DNA of 64,000 bases, taken from positions 62,001 through 126,000 of the forward strand of contig NZ_AJTS01000040.1 in the NCBI RefSeq assembly GCF_000275725.1. The letters run 5' to 3'. Source of the stretch: Vreelandella stevensii S18214 (GTDB taxonomy: Bacteria > Pseudomonadota > Gammaproteobacteria > Pseudomonadales > Halomonadaceae). The notes under the pieces are model-generated. The model did no database searches. It was not told where the DNA came from and was given only the letters and a program-made list of their open reading frames with translations. Every line of letters starts with the position of its first letter. Positions within the stretch are counted from its first letter, which is position 1. Both the position numbers and the translations under genes were made by a program. Positions 10,233-18,933 of the stretch are shown one piece after another.

Positions 10233-11779
10233 GTAACTATTCAGGTGGCTGCGGATGGGATATCGCCAACCACCTGATTTTTCTGGTATAGTGTGCCTAA
10301 TCCTTCGGCATATCTATGCGGTGACATGACCATCAGCGATATCAACGTCGACGAGGCTCTGGAGCGGGTCCGACAGCAGCTCAAGGAAGACCAGACGGTC
10401 TCTCCGTCGCTGCGTGCGGCCATCGATGTGCTGATGTTGCTGGTCAAGCTCATGGCCGATCGCCTGGCCACCAGTAGCCGCAACAGCAGCAAGCCACCGT
10501 CCCAGGATCCCAATCGCCAGCGCCGCTCGCGCGCCAAAGGCGAGCGGCGCCCCGGCGGACAGCCAGGGCATGAGGGTAAGACGTTGGCGCCGGTGACGGA
10601 CCCCGACGAGGTGGTCAAGCTCCGTGTCGATCGTCGGCAACTCCCCAAGGGGCGTTCTTACCGCCCGGTCGGCGTCGAAACGCGCCAAGTGCAGGACATC
10701 GTAATCCAGGCCGTGGTCACCGAATATCAGGCTGAGGTCCTCGAAGATGATCAGGGGCAACGCTACGTGGCGCCATTCCCCGAGGGCGTGACTCGCCCCA
10801 TCCAGTATGGCCCTCGCCTCAAGGCGCATGTCGTCTATCTCTCCCAGTATCAGCTGTTGCCCTATGCGCGTATCCGCGAGTTGCTCACCTCGCAGTGCGG
10901 CCTGTCGCTGAGCACCGGCACCCTGTTCGCCTTCAACCAGGAGGCCTACCAGCGGGCCGAGGCGTTCGCCGAGTGGGTGATCCCGGCGCTACGTGAAGCA
11001 GCCACCGTCCATGCCGATGAAACCGGAATGCAGGTCGGTGGCAAACGCTACTGGCTACACAGCGCCTCCAACGAGGCCCTGACCTGGTTGGCCCCGCACC
11101 CCAAGCGCGGCCAGGAAGCGATGGACGCCATCGGCGTATTGCCCTTCGTGCGTGGCGTGCTGGTGCATGATCACTGGAAGCCCTACTACCGCTATCCGGA
11201 TTGCCGGCACGCGCTCTGTAATGCGCACCACCTTCGGGAGCTGACAGCGGCCTGGGAGAACGATGGCCAGGCATGGGCCAAGGCCTTGCATGACCTGTTG
11301 TTGGAGATGCATCGCGCCGTGGAGGTGGCCGACGGCTGCCTCTCGGCCGATGAGACCCGAGCCTGGCGGCAGCGCTATCGAGATTGCCTGGCGAAAGGGG
11401 ACGCCGAGAGCCCCCCGCCGGTGAAACCGCCACCTGGAACGCGAGGCCGGGCCAAGCGCACCAAGTCGCGCAACCTCCTGGAACGCCTCCAGGCGTACGA
11501 GGACGACGTGTTGCGCTTCCTCGACGACCCTGCCGCTCCCTTCACCAACAACCAGGGGGAACGCGATCTGCGAATGACCAAGGTCCAGCAGAAAATCTCG
11601 GGCTGTTTCCGCTCCTGGGAGGGGGCGGAGATTCTTCTGCCGGATGCGCAGCTTCCTCTCGACCGCCGTCAAGCAAGGGGTGGCGGCGCATACCGCACTG
11701 GAGCAACTGTTTGCGGGTGATGTGCCAGCCTTCATGCAGCAAGAAGCCCCGACTCAGCCAACCGGTGCTGAATAGTTAC
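10233..11779 (+). mobile_element. IS66-family insertion sequence with 8-bp target duplication
   Basis: A 1547-bp element bounded by perfect 12-bp inverted repeats (GTAACTATTCAG at 10233-10244 and its complement at 11768-11779). TAAAAATG is duplicated directly on both sides (10225-10232 and 11780-11787), matching the 8-bp duplication known for IS66. It carries only one transposase gene, so it is of the single-gene type. The left copy of the duplication overlaps the pxpC stop codon. Confidence 0.92.
10326..11775 (+). pseudogene. tnpC: IS66 transposase, frameshifted near the 3' end
   Basis: It begins [20 protein letters not shown] and has the IS66 features: an N-terminal leucine-rich region, 'NSSKPPSQD', the zinc-finger-like middle, and the catalytic core ending '[20 protein letters not shown]'. 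After 'SWEGAEI', near 11631, the frame shifts by one extra base. The correct C-terminus ([20 protein letters not shown] and onward) continues in another frame to the TAG at 11773-11775. As read, the frame instead runs to 11720 with an unrelated tail. It is probably inactive unless the extra base is a sequencing error. Confidence 0.85.
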
Positions 11780-11895
11780 TAAAAATGAATGGATCTGCTG
11801 CGTTGCTCCCAAAGCGGCGCCATACTCTTTTCTAATTCTGAGTGTTATTGGTCTTGAGCTGCCGGGCATTGAGGTGGTCGGCAGCAAACGTAGTG

Positions 11896-12086
11896 CTACA
11901 GGCATCGCCAGCACCTCGACCCACACCGATACCAAAGAAGCTCATATCGCCTTGGCCAGCACTCAGCCCGACGCTGGTGCTGTATGCCTCATAGCTGGCG
12001 CGGTTGTCGATGTCACTTAAGGTCAGCGCGCCGCTTTCTAGCGCCTCAGTGGCGTTTTGCCCGGCGGTGGTGAAGTGGTTACCACC
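11896..12086 (-). pseudogene. Remnant of a filamentous-hemagglutinin-type adhesin
   Basis: Read on the minus strand, this stretch encodes about 60 residues including 'ALESGALTLSDIDNRASYEA' followed by 'YSTSVGLSAG'. This is the style of the hemagglutinin repeats near the end of FhaB-like two-partner secretion exoproteins. There is no start, a stop comes at 11896-11898, and the upstream side is cut by an IS3-family element. The resemblance is by eye only. Confidence 0.5.
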
Positions 12087-12161
12087 TCAATCATCTTGCC
12101 AGTTTTGAAGTGACCCCCTTCGTAGCTGCACAGGTTATAGTGCAGCCATCAGGAGGACGAT

Positions 12162-12477
12162 ATGAGTCACGAACCTACCGTTAAACGCTGGACCGCCAAG
12201 CGCAAGGCCTCCGTGGTCATGGACATTTTCAAAGGTAAAGCCACGGTTGCCGAAGTCGCTCGGGAGCACGACCTCACCGTTTCAGACGTCGAAGGCTGGA
12301 TGGAGGAAGCGCAGCGCAGCGCAACATGGAAAACGGGTTCCGAGCCCGCCCCAGGGACATGCGCGAGCAGTACGAGTCCGAACTGCGGGAAACCAAAGAA
12401 GCCTTGGGTGAGGCCCATCTTCAGATTTATGCCTTAAAAAGTTCAAACGCCTGCTCGACGAGGACGAGAATTCGTAA
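12162..12477 (+). pseudogene. IS3-family OrfA, twice frameshifted
   Basis: This opens as a helix-turn-helix OrfA (MSHEPTVKRWTAKRKASVVM, then 'ATVAEVAREHDLTVSDVEGW'). Near 12320 a 5-bp tandem repeat (AGCGC) shifts the frame. The rest of OrfA (MENGFRARPRDMREQYESEL) then continues two frames over. A second shift at the A-run near 12436 is needed to reach the expected ending, KKFKRLLDEDENS, with a stop at 12475. The 5' half alone runs to 12437 with a meaningless tail. OrfA is therefore probably not functional. Confidence 0.7.
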
Positions 12478-12482
12478 GGTCG

Positions 12483-13292
12483 TTGCAGGCGGAAATGGCC
12501 CAGAAAGGCCACGTGGTCTCGCTCGTCAAGCTGTGTCAGTGGCTGGGGCTTCCTCGAAGGACGTTATATTACCAGCCCAGGACTCGTTGCCGTATCATCA
12601 ATGCTGAGCTGGTTAGCCGGGTAAAACTGGCCCTGGAGCGCTTCCCAACTTACGGCTATCGTCGTCTGGCGTGTGTTCTGGGAGAGAATCGCAAGCCTAT
12701 ACAGCGCATCCTTCAGCTGAAGGGATGGCAGGTGCGCAAGCGGCCTCAAGGCTGTCGGCCTCGGGCCAGGAGCCTACCGTCCATCGCCTCAAGGCCGGAT
12801 GAGCGTTGGGCGACCGACCTGACGTACGTGTGGTGTGGAAAGGATCGGCGAGCCAGTCTGGCGGTGGTCATCGACTGCTGTACACGTGAGATCCTTGGCT
12901 GGCGGTTATCGGATAACGGCAGTAGCAAGACGGCTGAGGCGGCGTTGGAAGAAGCGCTCATCTATCGCCTGGGAGCGCTGGGGAGAGTTCACTCACCTCT
13001 GGCACTGCGTTCCGACAACGGCCTCGTCTTCAGCAGTCGACACTATACGGCGACGGTGAAGGCCTACGGGCTCACCCAAGAGTTCACGACGCCCTATACC
13101 CCGGAGCAAAACGGACTGGTCGAGCGCTTCTTCCGGTCCTTGAAGGAAGAGTGCATCTGGCAGCACCGATTCGAATCGCTGGGCCAGGCGCGGGCAGTGA
13201 TCAGTCGCTGGATCTGGTACTACAACGAAGAGCGGCCACATCAGTCCTTGGGCTATGTGGCACCCCGAGCACACCCGGCATTAGCCGCGTAG
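12483..13292 (+). CDS. IS3-family transposase OrfB (DDE integrase core)
   Basis: A 269-residue rve-domain transposase with an N-terminal HTH_21-like region ('FPTYGYRRLACVLGE'). Its catalytic triad is visible as D in 'WATDLTYVW', D in 'LRSDNGLVF' and E in 'NGLVERFFRSLKEE'. In normal IS3 elements it is made as a frameshift fusion with OrfA. The start given is a TTG; the upstream reading 'EFVRSLQAEMA' belongs to the fusion. OrfB is intact although OrfA is not. Confidence 0.88.
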   Translation: MQAEMAQKGHVVSLVKLCQWLGLPRRTLYYQPRTRCRIINAELVSRVKLALERFPTYGYRRLACVLGENRKPIQRILQLKGWQVRKRPQGCRPRARSLPSIASRPDERWATDLTYVWCGKDRRASLAVVIDCCTREILGWRLSDNGSSKTAEAALEEALIYRLGALGRVHSPLALRSDNGLVFSSRHYTATVKAYGLTQEFTTPYTPEQNGLVERFFRSLKEECIWQHRFESLGQARAVISRWIWYYNEERPHQSLGYVAPRAHPALAA

Positions 13293-13381
13293 GGTGTGCA
13301 GAAACCAGGGGGTCATTACAATAGACACCAAGCACTAGACTGGTTAGCCACTCTAATACTGAATTTCAATTTAGTTGCATG

Positions 13382-14577
13382 TCAAAAATGAGACTTTCCC
13401 TTTTCTCGGCTTTTTAAATTTATAATGAGGGCAATAGTTAACAAAAAAATATAAATTAAGGAGATAGTGCTTGCAGCATTACGGTAACCAAAAATGTCAA
13501 TTAAATGACCACCAGCTAGCAAACCAATTGCCAAACCAAGTTCTGCAAAACATCTAAATAGCGAGTAAAACTTAGCTTGATCTTTCTTTGATGATTCGCT
13601 ATTAACAATAGATGCCGACCCTACATCAAAAAGAGGTATCCCAAAAGAAATAATCAATATTGATAAAAATGAAGACAGTAGTCCAGTTGATAGGGACAGC
13701 AGAAAAAAACCTAAAGAAAAAACAATAAAACCGAGAAGCACCGAGTTCATTTCATCCTTAATACCTTTCTTATAGATTAATATACTTGACATCATTGCCC
13801 CTAGAGACAGTAAGAACATTGCAAAGCTATAACCTCTCTCCCCTGACAACATAATTTCATCGTAATAAACAGGCAAAAACACCCATAAAGAAATTGAGTA
13901 AACAGGGTTTATAAAAACATATAAAAAAGCCAACCTAGCCAGTTTGGAGTTTCGGAAATACCTAAATAAAGAATTTTTAAGCGACTGTAAAATCAATTCT
14001 CTATTGTTATGATTTTTTTCTTTCGGAACAACTATTTCAATATAACAAGAAAAACAAATAAATACATGAAAGACCATGGTAAGAACAAATATCAAACTTT
14101 CCGAAAAATAAAAAAGCATTAAGTAAGCAACTAAGGGACCTGTCAGCCTTCCTGCTCTTTTTGAGATATCAATTAAAGTATTTGTCTTGACATACTCATA
14201 ACCCATAGAGATTTCAGCAACAATTTTTCTCGTTGCAAGCATATCAAAAACTTTACAAGATGAATACAAAAACACCAAAAAACAAAACAAAACAAATAAT
14301 AATCTAATATCCTAATGTAAAAAAACATTGGAATACCCACCAATATAATAGAACTTAACAAATTTGCAAAAAATATAGTCTTCCCAGGCGATAATTTATC
14401 AACCAAGAATCCAATCAATATAGAGCACAACCAATATGGCAACCTTGATACAAAAACAGCTATCCCAACTGAAGCTGCAGATTCTGTTAGCTGCCAGGCA
14501 AACCAAACAATTATCAATTCAGACAAATGGTCTGCCAAATAAAAAAAATATCTGCCAGACCAAAATGGTTTAATCAT
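13382..14577 (-). pseudogene. MFS transporter, frameshifted
   Basis: Two overlapping minus-strand frames together make one major-facilitator protein of about 395 residues. The N-terminal part (14577-14173) opens MIKPFWSGRYFFYLADHLSE and carries 'LIGFLVDKLSPGKTIFFAN', the A-type loop of MFS exporters. The C-terminal part (about 14290 to 13382) continues with 'LATRKIVAEISMGYEYVKTN' and further hydrophobic helices. The break lies in a repetitive run of A and C near 14268-14290, where a single-base slip would restore the frame. It is the last gene of the AT-rich operon and is likely its exporter. Either a real mutation or a homopolymer read error is possible. Confidence 0.8.
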
Positions 14578-14603
14578 GAGTGTGCCGTTTTATTTGATGC
14601 AAA

Positions 14604-14849
14604 TTATATTAAAAAATCACTATTAGATTTTAAATCAAATTCTACACAATTCTTTTTTATCATATTTTTAGTATAAATTTTATGATGTAATGGACAGATG
14701 ATTCCTTTTTCGCAAATTTTTCCTCTACTAATTAGCCCCCCTCTATGCGGACACTTATCTTCAATAGAGTAATGAACACCGTCTATCTCAACTAATAAAA
14801 GTCTTTTCCCTTGGAAATATATATCCCGCGCAACAAAAAAAATACTCAC
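14604..14849 (-). CDS. Small Rieske [2Fe-2S] ferredoxin
   Basis: An 81-residue stand-alone Rieske protein. The cluster motif is CPHRGG followed after about 14 residues by CPLHH, which supplies the two cysteine and two histidine ligands. It starts with GTG one base after the stop of the diiron-enzyme gene, so it is coupled to it. A role as electron donor to that enzyme is reasonable inference. Base composition is AT-rich like the rest of the cluster. Confidence 0.85.
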   Translation of the reverse strand: MSIFFVARDIYFQGKRLLLVEIDGVHYSIEDKCPHRGGLISRGKICEKGIICPLHHKIYTKNMIKKNCVEFDLKSNSDFLI

Positions 14850-14987
14850 TTTAATACAAAACCTTATATAATGGGTAATCGCAAAGATTGTGTTTTTCTA
14901 GCTGTTTTTTATTAACAATAAAAGAGCCGCTAATTAGATAGTCGTCATCCTCATCAGACGGTTCAAAAATAAGAGCGCTATCTATAA

Positions 14988-16672
14988 CCTGAATCCGTGA
15001 AGCCGGCGCCGACACTTTCCCTATCACCGCCAGCGAGCACTTTTTGATCATTCGCCCCGTGCAAGTTGGCTTTCGCAAGCCCGTTATTGCCAAAACCCAC
15101 CGTGCTGATCGGTGCTGACGGCCCGTTTTGTCATGCCTTTCCACCCGCCAGGCACGACATATCTGGCGATCGCGTGTCGCTTGGAACTGCTTGTGGATAG
15201 AGTGTCGCCGATTGACGGTCAGCATGGCGTTCCTCGTGGATAACGCAGTCGGCTCCGCAGCGTCTTGAGCACCGTCATGCGCCCGATATCCTGCCCGACG
15301 TCGAGGATGATCTGCCGTGCCTTGTGAATCACGAGAGCCGCACGGTGCACCAACTCTTGTAGCACGGTGCGCAGCCGGCGCCGCTTGGCCGGGTGGCGAA
15401 CCGGGCTCAGCTCGCCGGTCATGCCTAGCTGTCCCATCAGGCGCAGGATGTTGTAGGCCAACTGGGCGAGATGCAGGATCAGATCGTTGGTGGCGAACTT
15501 GCCGGACGGCAAGCGCTCCAGGTCGAGATCGGTCTTGATCTCGCTGTGAAACTGCTCATGGGTGGCATGCGCCTGGTAGCGCTTGATCACCGCCTCCGGC
15601 GCCTCGTCCAGGCTGGTCCACCAGCCTTCCAACTCATAGTCCGGTTCGAGCAGCAACTGGCCATCGCGATCGGCGGTGCGCTCTACCAGGCGCATCACGC
15701 GTTGGACGACGTATTCGGTCTTGTTGTCGTCGTGGATCGAGACGGTCTGCGGCCACAGCGCCTGGCGCTTGCCAGGACGCAGCTCTTCCCAGTAGTCCGC
15801 CGCCACCGCCAGCCAGGTATCTCGATCAGCCGTGGCCGAGCCGCGCGGGTTCCATTTGACGACATAGTCGAGCCGGCGCCCCTCGTCGGCAAAGACCTGG
15901 CGTTGCTGTTCGAGAAGCGCCAGGTGCGCCTGGCTGTCGAAGCCGCTGTCCTCGCGTAACAGGATCGGTTGCCTGGTCAGGCATTGGGCGCGAGGCAGTA
16001 CCCGCTCCAGGAAGGCGTTGCTCTCCTTCATGGTGTGCTGCTTGCCAGGCCGCAGTTCCAGACCCAGGCACCACCCTTCGTTGCCCAGATAGGCGGCGAT
16101 CGGGGTGTAGCCATCGACCTTCTGGTAGGTCCGCGAGACGCCTTCCTTCTTCGAGTTGCTGTTGTCCATGACGAAGGTGTCGATGTCCAGGCAGACGTGC
16201 GTCGTCTCGGCGGTGATCGGTGCTTCGATCAGTGACAGCAGGGTCGTGGACCAGGTGGCGGTGCGCGCCTGCAGGTCGTTGGCGGCAAGTTTCTCCAGCC
16301 GCTGTCGCAACGTCGCCGCGCTCGGCACCTTCTGCAGGGTCAGCAGTTGTTGGAAGGGCTTGTCGCGGCGGAAGTTCTCGACAGCGTCATAGTCGCTCAT
16401 GCCCAGACACAGCAGGCCCAGGTAGCTCTTGATCACGTCACTGGTGCGCATGCCCAGCGTGGTGGGGAAGCGGCTGTCGATGCTGTCGACGCCAGCGATC
16501 TCGAAGCATTGCCCGATGATGGACAGCCCGGCGTGGCTGGTGAGGGTGCGGCGACTGGCGCGGAACTTTATGTTGGGCATGGCACTGTCTGGGTGAATGG
16601 CGATAATGGCTATATTGCCATGCAGGTCAGTGGGTTAGAAGTGCTTCCGGGGGCCGGTCTCACGGATTCAGG
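14988..16672 (-). mobile_element. IS1380-family element, copy 1 (first type)
   Basis: 1685 bp. The inverted ends begin CCTGAATCCGTGA on both sides. A 5-bp direct repeat, TATAA, flanks it (14983-14987 and 16673-16677). It is oriented with its transposase on the minus strand, the same direction as the gene it splits. An identical-length copy in opposite orientation lies at 18934-20618. Confidence 0.93.
15219..16580 (-). CDS. IS1380-family transposase (copy 1)
   Basis: A 453-residue DDE transposase. Family features include 'LDIDTFVMDNSNSKKEGVSR' with the first aspartates, 'LREDSGFDSQ' with the second acidic motif, and 'HEQFHSEIKTDLDLERLPSG' with the catalytic glutamate, followed by 'HLAQLAYNILRLMGQL'. 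It appears full length and intact. It differs from copy 2 at one residue that I can see (QIILDVGQD against QIILDFGQD). Confidence 0.92.
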   Translation of the reverse strand: MPNIKFRASRRTLTSHAGLSIIGQCFEIAGVDSIDSRFPTTLGMRTSDVIKSYLGLLCLGMSDYDAVENFRRDKPFQQLLTLQKVPSAATLRQRLEKLAANDLQARTATWSTTLLSLIEAPITAETTHVCLDIDTFVMDNSNSKKEGVSRTYQKVDGYTPIAAYLGNEGWCLGLELRPGKQHTMKESNAFLERVLPRAQCLTRQPILLREDSGFDSQAHLALLEQQRQVFADEGRRLDYVVKWNPRGSATADRDTWLAVAADYWEELRPGKRQALWPQTVSIHDDNKTEYVVQRVMRLVERTADRDGQLLLEPDYELEGWWTSLDEAPEAVIKRYQAHATHEQFHSEIKTDLDLERLPSGKFATNDLILHLAQLAYNILRLMGQLGMTGELSPVRHPAKRRRLRTVLQELVHRAALVIHKARQIILDVGQDIGRMTVLKTLRSRLRYPRGTPC

Positions 16673-17598
16673 TATAATCATATCATTACTAAAACTTTTC
16701 ATGCCTGCTTCTACAATACATTCCATTGCATTAGAAATGCTGTCAGCTAAACGCTTACCGTAAAACTCTGTCATTTTAAAACCTGCAGCGAAATCTTGTT
16801 TTGCAAGATCACCGAATTCTTTTATTTTATTCTCGTATATATCCTGCATAATTTCCGTATGGAAAATATCAATATGGGCGTGCTCTGAATGATATTTCCT
16901 ATACTTATTTTCAACCCCTAATTCTTTTAATGCCTCATTGTGTTCGTGTGTTGACTTCCTATATGATGATTCTGCGCACGCAAGAAATCCGAGTTGCAAG
17001 AAAAAATTACGCCTGTTCTGAAACAGAAAATGTACAAAATTATGGAAAACAATTGCATCAATTGAAAAATGTTTTAGATAATGTAAATAACTTGAATCGA
17101 GATCAAATTTTTCCATTAGCACCGCATACAAAGTAGAGTGCTTCTCACTATAATTACCGCATCCAAATTCGTCTACTAATATTCGAAATAAATCAGTCTG
17201 CAGTTCTCCTCCAACTCCAAGACAACCAAAGCCTGATGCAGAAGCTTCTGCCAGTAAGTCCATTGATGCTTGGATTAGATATACTTTATATAAGTCTAAG
17301 CGTTTATGTTTTAAAAGAGTTTTAGCAACTGGGTCGCAATCGCTTTTACTTATTTCTTCAATCTCGCGATTTAGATTAAATTCAGCATTATCTTGTGTTA
17401 TTTTATTATAATGACGCCGGAAAAATTCCTCATGCTCATGTTTTTTAATAAAAAGTTTTTCCAACTCGCATCTATCGTATTGTGAAACAAATCTTTTATA
17501 ATTATCATCTTCATTTTGTGCGCCTCCAACTAATACTACGTAGTTTGAAACATACCACTTTGACAACTCTAGCTGGCTAGAATGAAATTCATTCATGA

Positions 17599-18240
17599 TT
17601 ACATTAATCCAGTTTTTAACAACTCATATTCAGAAACAGAAACATTTCCAGCAGTATAGCTTTTTAATAAACTCAGTTTAATGGTTGGGCTGTCTATTAA
17701 ATCTAAAAAATCACTTGCTCCGCTTGAGCATAATATTGGAATAGACTTAATAATCAATCTATCAAAGCTACCTGATATTAAAAACTTCTCCAGAAGCTTC
17801 GCCCCACCTTCTATCAATATTCTATTAAAACCTGCTGACCTTAAAGAAGAAACAATTTCACATGCTTCTAACTCATTCTTATCTACAGGCATTAACCTTA
17901 CACGAGAGTCTATAGGGTGCTTTATATTTCCTAAAAAATATACATCTCCATTGCCATCAAAAACATTTAAATTTTCATTTTTTATTGGCTTCCTTCCAAC
18001 AATAACTTTAGAAATCTTCTTACCTGGGAATAATTTCTGATCGACACTTAAATATGGATTATCAGTTTCAAGAGTTTTTCTCCCAATCACTATACAGTCT
18101 GATTCAGATCTAATCTTATGTGTAAAATCTCTTACAGAGCTATTTTGATAACGATAAAATGATTTACTTGAAACACCATTCCCTTCGTCGATTTTTCCAT
18201 TTAAACTCACCTCGACTAATAACGTTACTATGCTATTCAT
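17599..18240 (-). CDS. RibD C-terminal-type pyrimidine reductase
   Basis: A 213-residue stand-alone RibD_C / dihydrofolate-reductase-like domain with no deaminase domain. Family signs are 'LLVEVSLNGKID' at the N-terminus, 'SDCIVIGRKTLETDNPYLS' (NADPH-binding region) and 'FNRILIEGGAKLLEKFL'. Enzymes of this type reduce the ribosyl side chain of the product of GTP cyclohydrolase II. Its ATG shares one base with the stop of that very gene (TAATG), so the two are coupled. The diiron-enzyme gene begins 2 bp after its stop. The exact substrate is inference. Confidence 0.82.
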   Translation of the reverse strand: MNSIVTLLVEVSLNGKIDEGNGVSSKSFYRYQNSSVRDFTHKIRSESDCIVIGRKTLETDNPYLSVDQKLFPGKKISKVIVGRKPIKNENLNVFDGNGDVYFLGNIKHPIDSRVRLMPVDKNELEACEIVSSLRSAGFNRILIEGGAKLLEKFLISGSFDRLIIKSIPILCSSGASDFLDLIDSPTIKLSLLKSYTAGNVSVSEYELLKTGLM

Positions 18241-18933
18241 TATTTATAACCTGCAAGGATTTTTGCTTCAATCTCTATGTTTGATTCTTTAGGGATTATC
18301 TCTTGGTAATTGACTCCAGTATTTTCAATTATTATATTTTTATCGCCTAGAGCCTTAGTCTTGTGAGGGCTCATTGAGACAAAATTTTTTACTACTTTTA
18401 CTCCAGCCCAATATAATATTTCAGCTGCTATATCCTGATTCCTGATATCAGAATGATTTGTAATGTCCACCGCACTACCGAAATAATCAGTTACCTTATT
18501 TTTATAAAAATATTTTCTTTGGTTATATATTAAAAACTTACTTACTTCGCCCATGGCACGGCCTTCATGGCGCATATACAATATTGCTGCATTACCACCT
18601 GACTGAGCAGACTTGATCGATTTTACTATACCCTCAATTAAAAAAGGCCTGCAACTACACATAGTTGAACCGAATACATCTGAGCTATTGCACTCATCAT
18701 GAACTCTAAGAATATCTAAACTATGCAAGCTTCCAATTGATATTGGTTTTTTCGTTACAACATAAAGAGTATTAGCTGGAACAGATGGAATAAACACTCT
18801 CTTTTTCAAAAAAGACTCAGATTCTAAACCGGTATACTTAAATAATTTGCTTAAATAATTCTCCTCAGTAACTGAATAATAATCACATATACTCTTTATA
18901 TCCCAAACAGGTTGTATCGAAATCTTTGTTACT

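Larger units (their letters stand above)
12106..13320 (+). mobile_element. IS3-family element (first type)
   Basis: About 1.2 kb containing an orfA-like and an orfB gene on the plus strand. The ends are imperfect inverted repeats. The left begins around TGAAGTGACCCCCTT and the right, read in reverse, TGTAATGACCCCCTGG; both then reach CTGCACA. I did not find a convincing target duplication. The left end cuts the adhesin remnant and the right end borders the AT-rich cluster. Confidence 0.75.
14851..17596 (-). pseudogene. Heme-oxygenase-like diiron enzyme, interrupted by IS1380-family element
   Basis: The coding sequence runs 17596 to 16673, is broken by the element at 14988-16672, and resumes at 14982 to the stop at 14851. 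Removing the element and one TATAA duplication gives a continuous 351-residue frame (308+43). The protein fits the iron-containing redox enzyme / heme-oxygenase-like diiron oxidase (HDO) family. Candidate ligands, by residue number, are E143 in 'DEFGCG', H153 in 'EKHSTLY', E209 in 'ACAESSY', H239 in 'SEHAHID', D243 and H246. Related enzymes (SznF, UndA, BesC types) oxidise amines or cleave C-C bonds. Its substrate here is unknown. The current allele is disrupted after residue 308; all ligands lie upstream, so a truncated product could fold. Confidence 0.8.

Noticed and set aside
14851-15225. 124-codon frame joining the element end to a short tail
   Set aside because: An artefact of the insertion; only the last 43 codons belong to the diiron-enzyme gene.
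16673-18933. Segment between the two inverted IS1380 copies as a composite transposon
   Set aside because: Each copy has its own separate target duplication (TATAA and TTACT), so they inserted independently and did not move as a unit.
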